Shown here in pieces: positions 59,424-64,000 of a DNA stretch of 64,000 bases (within the stretch, counting starts at the first letter, position 1; each line of letters opens with the position of its first letter). The notes beneath the pieces are model-generated. The model was not told the origin of the DNA, made no database searches, and saw only the letters and a program-made list of their open reading frames with translations. Location of the stretch: positions 181,318 to 245,317 of the forward strand of contig NZ_JAAUWT010000007.1 in assembly GCF_014694455.1 (NCBI RefSeq), given 5' to 3'. A program made the position numbers and the translations under genes. Source of the DNA: Vibrio sp. S9_S30. GTDB taxonomy: Bacteria; Pseudomonadota; Gammaproteobacteria; Enterobacterales; Vibrionaceae.

Positions 59424-60386
59424 CTACTCAATGCCTCTCAAGGAAATTTCTCCTCCGATAAAGGTCTCAATACCTTTATCTGTTTCAATAAGAATACCAC
59501 CTTGGGCATCGATGCCTCTCGCTATGCCAAGCAACTCTTTTGGACCCAGTATCAATTTGATAGATCGACCAAGAAAGTTATCTAAGCGATTCCATCGTTC
59601 AACGAAGCCTTCCATACCATGGAGTTCATAACTTTCAAGAGAGCGCTCCCAAGCATTAATCATAGCTAACGCTAATGCATTTCGGTCAATGTTCTCACCA
59701 GGTATTATCTGCTCCAATGAAGTCCAAGGCTGAGTTATATTCTCTGTTTTCTCTGGCATGGCAATATTGAGCCCCATCCCAATCACTAGATGTGCAGCCG
59801 CACCAGCTTGTCCCGACATTTCAACAAGAATACCTGCTAGTTTTTTGTCTTCATAGTACAGATCATTAGGCCATTTGAGCTTTATGCCTTGAACACCAAG
59901 AGATTCCAAAGCCTCGACGGCTGCTACACCAACAACCAAGCTGAGCCCCATTGCTGCTGCTATCCCCGCCTCTAATCGCCAATACATCGACAAATATAAG
60001 TTACTACCAAAAGGGGATACCCATTGTCTTCCTCGCCGCCCTCGCCCCTGGCTTTGATATTCCGCCAAACACACGTCACCACGATTCAGCTCTCCGGCAC
60101 AATCCAGCAAGAATTGATTCGTTGAATTGATGACAGGAAATACTTTTAGCATCCTTTCTGATTTGTTAGCCAATTTATCTTCATCGAGCAAAGAAAGCGG
60201 TCTAGGTAAACGATAACCTTTTCTTTGAACACTAAACACATCAAGCCCTAGCGCTTGTATACTTTTAATATGTTTGCTTATTGCCGCTCTAGAAATTCCA
60301 AATCGCTCACCGAGAGCTTCACCAGAATGGAACTCTCCATCTGCGAGTTGTTTAACAATGCCATATTTTACGGAGTCGACTTTCAT
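59424..60386 (-). CDS. birA: Biotin-protein ligase and biotin repressor
   Basis: 320 residues from ATG 60386, which overlaps the murB stop as TAATG and has AAAGGA upstream. N-terminal DNA-binding winged helix (about 1-60), ligase domain with GRGRRGRQW (114-122) and KWPND (171-175), and a short C-terminal domain. Biotinylates AccB and represses bio genes. Translationally coupled to murB. Confidence 0.96.
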   Translation of the reverse strand: MKVDSVKYGIVKQLADGEFHSGEALGERFGISRAAISKHIKSIQALGLDVFSVQRKGYRLPRPLSLLDEDKLANKSERMLKVFPVINSTNQFLLDCAGELNRGDVCLAEYQSQGRGRRGRQWVSPFGSNLYLSMYWRLEAGIAAAMGLSLVVGVAAVEALESLGVQGIKLKWPNDLYYEDKKLAGILVEMSGQAGAAAHLVIGMGLNIAMPEKTENITQPWTSLEQIIPGENIDRNALALAMINAWERSLESYELHGMEGFVERWNRLDNFLGRSIKLILGPKELLGIARGIDAQGGILIETDKGIETFIGGEISLRGIE

Positions 60387-61462
60387 TACTTTTCCTTTAG
60401 ACATTCCGCAAGATACGTTTCACCGAAACGTCCAATAAAACGTACTTCGTGCTCCAGCTCAACCTGGTACTTGTCAAGTACAGCCTGCCTTACATAGGCT
60501 GCAAGACTGATAACGTCGTTTGATGTTGCTTTTTCAGCATTGACTAACACTAACGCCTGTTTTGGATGAACCATCGCCCCCCCGATTTTCTCGCCCTTTA
60601 AGTTTGCATGATCAATCAGCCATCCGGCAGCTAACTTGACGCCTTCCTTTGCTGGGTAGCCAACGATATCTGGATAGATACTCTCTAGAGAATCGAACCG
60701 ATCTTGTGAAATCACTGGGTTTTTGAAAAAGCTACCAGCATTTCCTTGTTTACAAGGGTCAGGAAGTTTAGATCGACGAATGTCGCATACTCGCTTATAG
60801 ATGTTAAGTGCGGTTTGATCTTCTTTTGCCAATTCAGCCAGTGCGCCATATTGAGCTTTTGGCGTCCAGTTTTTGGCGACTTTTAAGCCAACAGAAACCA
60901 CAATGGCTTTATCTTTTAACTCATGTTTGAAAATAGAATCTCGGTATCCAAATTGGCACTCATGATTAGTCAATCGCCTGATCTTCCGACTTTCAATACA
61001 ATAGATATCAACGTATTCGCATATATCTTTAAGTTCAACACCATACGCACCAATATTTTGAATAGGAGCCGAACCTATACAGCCCGGAATAAGGGCAAGA
61101 TTTTCTAATCCAAAATAGCCATGTTCAAGCGTCCACTCAACAAACTCAGGCCAATCTTCTCCTCCTTGAGCATGCAGATGGAAATGGGTATCTGACTCAA
61201 TGACGGATTTTCCTCTTAACCTATTAAGCAACACTACACCGAGGAAATCCTGTGTAAATAGCACATTGCTTCCTTTACCTAGTATCAGCTTCGGTAACTC
61301 CACCCACTCGGGGTTGGCATAGGCCTCCTTTAGATCGTCTATTGACTCAATGACAACCATATGACGACATTGAACATCAAGACCGAAGGTATGAAATGGC
61401 TTCAAACTATTGTTTTTGTATATCTGCATAATTTTTGGAGTTAGAATTTCTCTAACGATCAT
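60386..61462 (-). CDS. murB: UDP-N-acetylenolpyruvoylglucosamine reductase
   Basis: 358 residues if started at ATG 61462, which has GAGGT just upstream; ATG 61429 (MQIYKNNSLKPFHTFG) aligns better with the family but has no ribosome site. FAD-binding LGKGSNVLF, ENLALIPGCIGSAPIQNIGAYG and catalytic GNAGSFFKNP are intact. Second committed step of peptidoglycan synthesis. Divergent from the GNAT gene by 33 bases. Confidence 0.95.
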   Translation of the reverse strand: MIVREILTPKIMQIYKNNSLKPFHTFGLDVQCRHMVVIESIDDLKEAYANPEWVELPKLILGKGSNVLFTQDFLGVVLLNRLRGKSVIESDTHFHLHAQGGEDWPEFVEWTLEHGYFGLENLALIPGCIGSAPIQNIGAYGVELKDICEYVDIYCIESRKIRRLTNHECQFGYRDSIFKHELKDKAIVVSVGLKVAKNWTPKAQYGALAELAKEDQTALNIYKRVCDIRRSKLPDPCKQGNAGSFFKNPVISQDRFDSLESIYPDIVGYPAKEGVKLAAGWLIDHANLKGEKIGGAMVHPKQALVLVNAEKATSNDVISLAAYVRQAVLDKYQVELEHEVRFIGRFGETYLAECLKEK

Positions 61463-61495
61463 ATTACCTCAACTAGTTAGAGAGCGCAGTGACGA

Positions 61496-61942
61496 ATGAG
61501 TGAGCTTGAAGTCAAAATACTCGAACCAATCCTATTGCCTCTAATTAAGCGCTTTTACAAACGGTATTACCCGTCTGCAAAACCAAAATCAGATGAGCTA
61601 ATTTTGGGGGGATACCTTAATGGAACATTGATGTCTGTTGTACGATTCCGGACGATTGAGAATAGTCGGCTATTAACTGGAATGCTGGTTGCACACGAGC
61701 ACCAAAATCAAGGTTTAGGTCACAAGTTATTGGTTTTCTGTGAAGATTTTGTATTGCAAGAAGGTGACTTTTGCTTTGCTTATGAACATTTGCATGATTT
61801 TTATCAAGCGCATGGATTTAGATGTGTTCAAGAGAAAGAGCTGCCCAACGGATTAAAGAACTTATTTGCTCGATATCGCCATAGTGGGAAGAAACTCAAC
61901 GCGATGAAATACTTTGTAAAAGATTATTCCGCTTATGTTTGA
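61496..61942 (+). CDS. GNAT-family acetyltransferase
   Basis: 148 residues. The acetyl-CoA-binding segment LVAHEHQNQGLGHKLL (about 63-78) is a clear motif A, followed by FYQAHGFRCV of motif B. Substrate unknown. It begins only 33 bases from murB on the other strand, so the two promoters must overlap or one gene is read from further away. Confidence 0.82.
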   Translation: MSELEVKILEPILLPLIKRFYKRYYPSAKPKSDELILGGYLNGTLMSVVRFRTIENSRLLTGMLVAHEHQNQGLGHKLLVFCEDFVLQEGDFCFAYEHLHDFYQAHGFRCVQEKELPNGLKNLFARYRHSGKKLNAMKYFVKDYSAYV

Positions 61943-62022
61943 GTTATCTAGTCAACTTGGTCCAAGTTTTGGTAAAATGAACGATTAACCATCAATCATA
62001 CAAAGAAGGTAAAGCCTCTAAC

Positions 62023-63363
62023 ATGATCGCAACCAGGAATCTCATTAAGACACTTCCAACCATTGCGCAAGATCCAGACTCTTATCATGTTCTGCATTCT
62101 GCAAAATCGTTTCGTGAACACCTGCTTAGTGCGATTAAGCAAGCCACTCATCGAATCTACATTGTTGCACTTTATCTAGAAGATGATGACGCTGGTAGGG
62201 AAGTGTTAACTGTTCTATATGAGGCAAAGCAAAAACAACCCGATTTAGACATCAAGATTTGCGTCGACTGGCATCGAGCTCAGAGAGGGTTGATTGGTGC
62301 GGAAGCCTCAGAAGGCAATGCAGCCCTGTATAAGAAGTTTGCGGAGCAATATGAACAACCTATTCCTGTATATGGTGTCCCAGTTCGAGGTCGCGAAGTC
62401 TTCGGAGTTCTTCATCTAAAAGGCTTTGTTATTGATGATACCGTGATATACAGCGGAGCCAGTCTAAACAACATCTACCTCAATTTTAACGATAAATATC
62501 GTTTTGATCGCTACCATGTGTTTCATAATGAATACTTAGCCAATTGTATGACCGAATACATCGAACAATCGATGATACAGCACCCTGCGGTCAATAACTT
62601 AGCATGTAATAACAAGCCAAATACAAAATCTATCAAACCAGCGATTCGCCAACTTCGAGCATCTTTGGCCCAGAGTCAATATCAGTTTGATCATCAGAAT
62701 GTCGGTTCTGAACAGGTTGCTGTTACCCCCCTTGTTGGGGTAGGAAAGCGACGAAATAGGCTTAATCAAAGCATCAATCATTTAGTGGCTATTGCACAAG
62801 ATGAAGTGTTTATTTGTACTCCGTATTTTAATTTTCCTAAAAGCCTAGCTAAACAGATTAGTAAGGCTTTAAAACGCGGTGTAAAAGTCACCATTGTTGT
62901 TGGTGATAAAACCGCCAATGATTTCTATATACCACCGGAAGAAGAATTCAAAACAATCGCCGGACTGCCTTACTTATATGAGATGAACTTAAGGCGTTTT
63001 GCAAAAGTCAACGAAGCCAATATTGCTAGTCGTGTGTTGAATATTAGAGTTTGGAAGCACGATTCGAACAGCTACCACCTCAAAGGCATATGGGTCGATA
63101 AAAGGTATATGTTGATAACGGGCAATAACCTGAACCCGAGGGCTTGGAAACTGGATTTGGAAAATGCCATTCTTATACAAGATCACTACAATCATCTGAC
63201 TGAAAAGTTTGATAAGGAAGTCGAGAACATCTTGCAGCACACCGAACTTATTTGTACCTACAAACAGCTGGATAAGGTAGAAAATTATCCATCTGAAGTT
63301 CAAAAACTCATTCGTAAAATAACGCGAGTAAGAGCAGACAAAATCCTTAAGCAAATCCTATAA
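62023..63363 (+). CDS. pssA: CDP-diacylglycerol-serine O-phosphatidyltransferase
   Basis: 446 residues, close to E. coli PssA (451). Two phospholipase-D HKD motifs: H131, K133, D138 in HLKGFVID and H352, K354, D359 in HLKGIWVD. Makes phosphatidylserine, the precursor of phosphatidylethanolamine. GAAGGTAAA ribosome site upstream; terminator at 63374. Confidence 0.96.
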   Translation: MIATRNLIKTLPTIAQDPDSYHVLHSAKSFREHLLSAIKQATHRIYIVALYLEDDDAGREVLTVLYEAKQKQPDLDIKICVDWHRAQRGLIGAEASEGNAALYKKFAEQYEQPIPVYGVPVRGREVFGVLHLKGFVIDDTVIYSGASLNNIYLNFNDKYRFDRYHVFHNEYLANCMTEYIEQSMIQHPAVNNLACNNKPNTKSIKPAIRQLRASLAQSQYQFDHQNVGSEQVAVTPLVGVGKRRNRLNQSINHLVAIAQDEVFICTPYFNFPKSLAKQISKALKRGVKVTIVVGDKTANDFYIPPEEEFKTIAGLPYLYEMNLRRFAKVNEANIASRVLNIRVWKHDSNSYHLKGIWVDKRYMLITGNNLNPRAWKLDLENAILIQDHYNHLTEKFDKEVENILQHTELICTYKQLDKVENYPSEVQKLIRKITRVRADKILKQIL

Positions 63364-63373
63364 AAACAAGATA

Positions 63374-63403
63374 GAAAGCCCTGCAATCGTGGGGCTTTCT
63401 TTT
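63374..63403 (+). terminator. Terminator of pssA
   Basis: GAAAGCCC / GGGCTTTC with a 10-base loop, then TTTTA. Confidence 0.88.
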
Positions 63404-63542
63404 ATCCACCTAAAGATATACTCATCGAATCAGCACGAATAAATGCAACCCGCTTATCAAAGCACTTTGGGGGTTGGTCTAATAGTAGTCTAAGTAAAAA
63501 TATGATCTAATTGAGGCTATTCATCACCAGTATCCATTTACA

Positions 63543-63776
63543 ATGGATAGCGTCAACGATATTGATTTTAAAAACTTGTAAGCCAGCAAAAATCCATCCA
63601 GATGAAAAGAGATTACTCGCCCTTGCTCATTTCAAGAAGGACAAGTCTCGTACCTAAATCGCCAAGTTTCTCAAAGTAAGCAGAGCCAGTGTTAATAAAT
63701 GGGTTCAAACCTTTCTTGAGGAGAAATTAAAAGGGCTGAAAGAGAAGCTAAGAACCGAAAGACAAGCAGAATATTA
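63543..63776 (+). pseudogene. IS630-type transposase, 5' remnant
   Basis: ATG 63543 opens MDSVNDIDFKNL and then meets a stop. After a frameshift the text continues RLLALAHFKKDKSRT-stop-IAKFLKVSRASVNKWVQTFLEE, the N-terminal helix-turn-helix of IS630-family transposases, where the stop TAA replaces a glutamine codon. At least two stops and one frameshift make it inactive. Confidence 0.82.
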
Positions 63777-63794
63777 AAGATGATAACGACATTG

Positions 63795-63873
63795 TCTCTA
63801 AAGTTTGTGTCGATTGGAACAGGTTCGGGGAGAACACAAAAAGGATCAACAATATGTGATCAGGGAATGGATA
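63795..63873 (+). pseudogene. IS630-type transposase, 3' remnant
   Basis: The frame starting near 63801 reads VCVDWNRFGENTKRINNM, similar to the C-terminal end of IS630-family transposases (the WN...I...C..W pattern), ending with a frameshifted EWI-like tail. With 63543-63776 it implies loss of the middle of the transposase, including the DDE catalytic core. Confidence 0.55.
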
Positions 63874-64000
63874 GTAAGCGCATCATGAACCCCGCGTTCT
63901 AATCATCCGTCTCGAATAATAAGATCAAGTCTCCAACTCAAAGGAGACTTGAAATGGTCAAACGACGAACCAACCAAGAATGGCAAACGTTATTCGAACA
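63874..64000 (+). mobile_element. IS66-type element, left end (truncated by window)
   Basis: It starts with GTAAGCG, the typical terminal sequence of IS66-family inverted repeats, immediately after the IS630 remnant, then leads into a tnpA-like gene. The right end, tnpB, tnpC and target duplication lie outside the window. Confidence 0.7.
63954..64000 (+). CDS. tnpA: IS66 accessory protein TnpA, partial
   Basis: ATG 63954, with AAGGAG at 63941-63946, opens MVKRRTNQEWQTLFEQ and runs off the window. This start resembles IS66-family TnpA proteins (xKRRxxxEWQxLIEQ). The frame is open in the visible 15 codons, so the element may be intact. Confidence 0.72.
   Translation, partial: MVKRRTNQEWQTLFE

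Overview
This window looks like part of the larger chromosome of a member of the Vibrionaceae. The right half keeps the conserved gammaproteobacterial block murB-birA-coaA-tRNAs-tuf-secE-nusG-rplKAJL-rpoBC-rsd-nudC-hemE-yjaG-hupA-yjaH-purDH. The left half carries Vibrio-type neighbours: a CrbS/CrbR-acs acetate-switch locus, a DUF4212-type symporter pair and dusB-fis. The species cannot be named from the sequence alone.

Layout. 1-7200: a two-component pair (NtrC-like, sigma-54 dependent) followed by a three-gene ABC importer of the ferric/phosphorylated-compound class, with a good sigma-54 promoter match in front of the binding-protein gene. 7362-10788: a NarL/FixJ response regulator (probable CrbR), a two-subunit sodium:solute symporter and a small membrane-anchored protein. 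11022-14033: three paralogous outer-membrane beta-barrel genes in tandem. The spacers between them carry a decayed copy of the 3' end of crbS and two copies of a 55-codon reverse-strand ORF. 14322-24486: an unknown membrane protein, crbS, an MFS permease, a CBS/DUF294 protein, a 3'-5' exonuclease and acs. 24700-32682: a DMT permease, aroQ-accB-accC, prmA, dusB-fis and a chemoreceptor. 32806-44225: zntR, purHD, yjaH-like, hupA, a CNNM/CBS protein, yjaG, a 2-hydroxyacid dehydrogenase, a UDG-family protein, hemE, a candidate small RNA, nudC and rsd. 44360-58282 (minus strand): rpoC, rpoB, rplL, rplJ, rplA, rplK, nusG, secE, tuf and four tRNA genes. 58495-63363: coaA, birA, murB, a GNAT protein and pssA. 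63543-64000: remains of an IS630-type transposase, directly followed by the left end of an IS66-type element that runs off the window.

How the parts work together. The left 24 kb is mostly about taking up and activating small carbon compounds. The hybrid kinase CrbS has a symporter-like sensor domain. It and CrbR should switch on acs and the symporter, and I find related 16-bp imperfect palindromes upstream of the symporter, the DUF294 gene and acs. The right half is core information processing (transcription, translation, purine, haem, CoA, biotin and cell-wall synthesis) and is ordinary in content. Its promoters are informative: the rplK and rplJ promoters each lie inside a terminator-like palindrome. 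The least ordinary items are the beta-barrel/crbS-fragment amplification, the candidate small RNA between hemE and nudC, and the recurrent TTAAC-N5-GTTAA palindromes on the left side.
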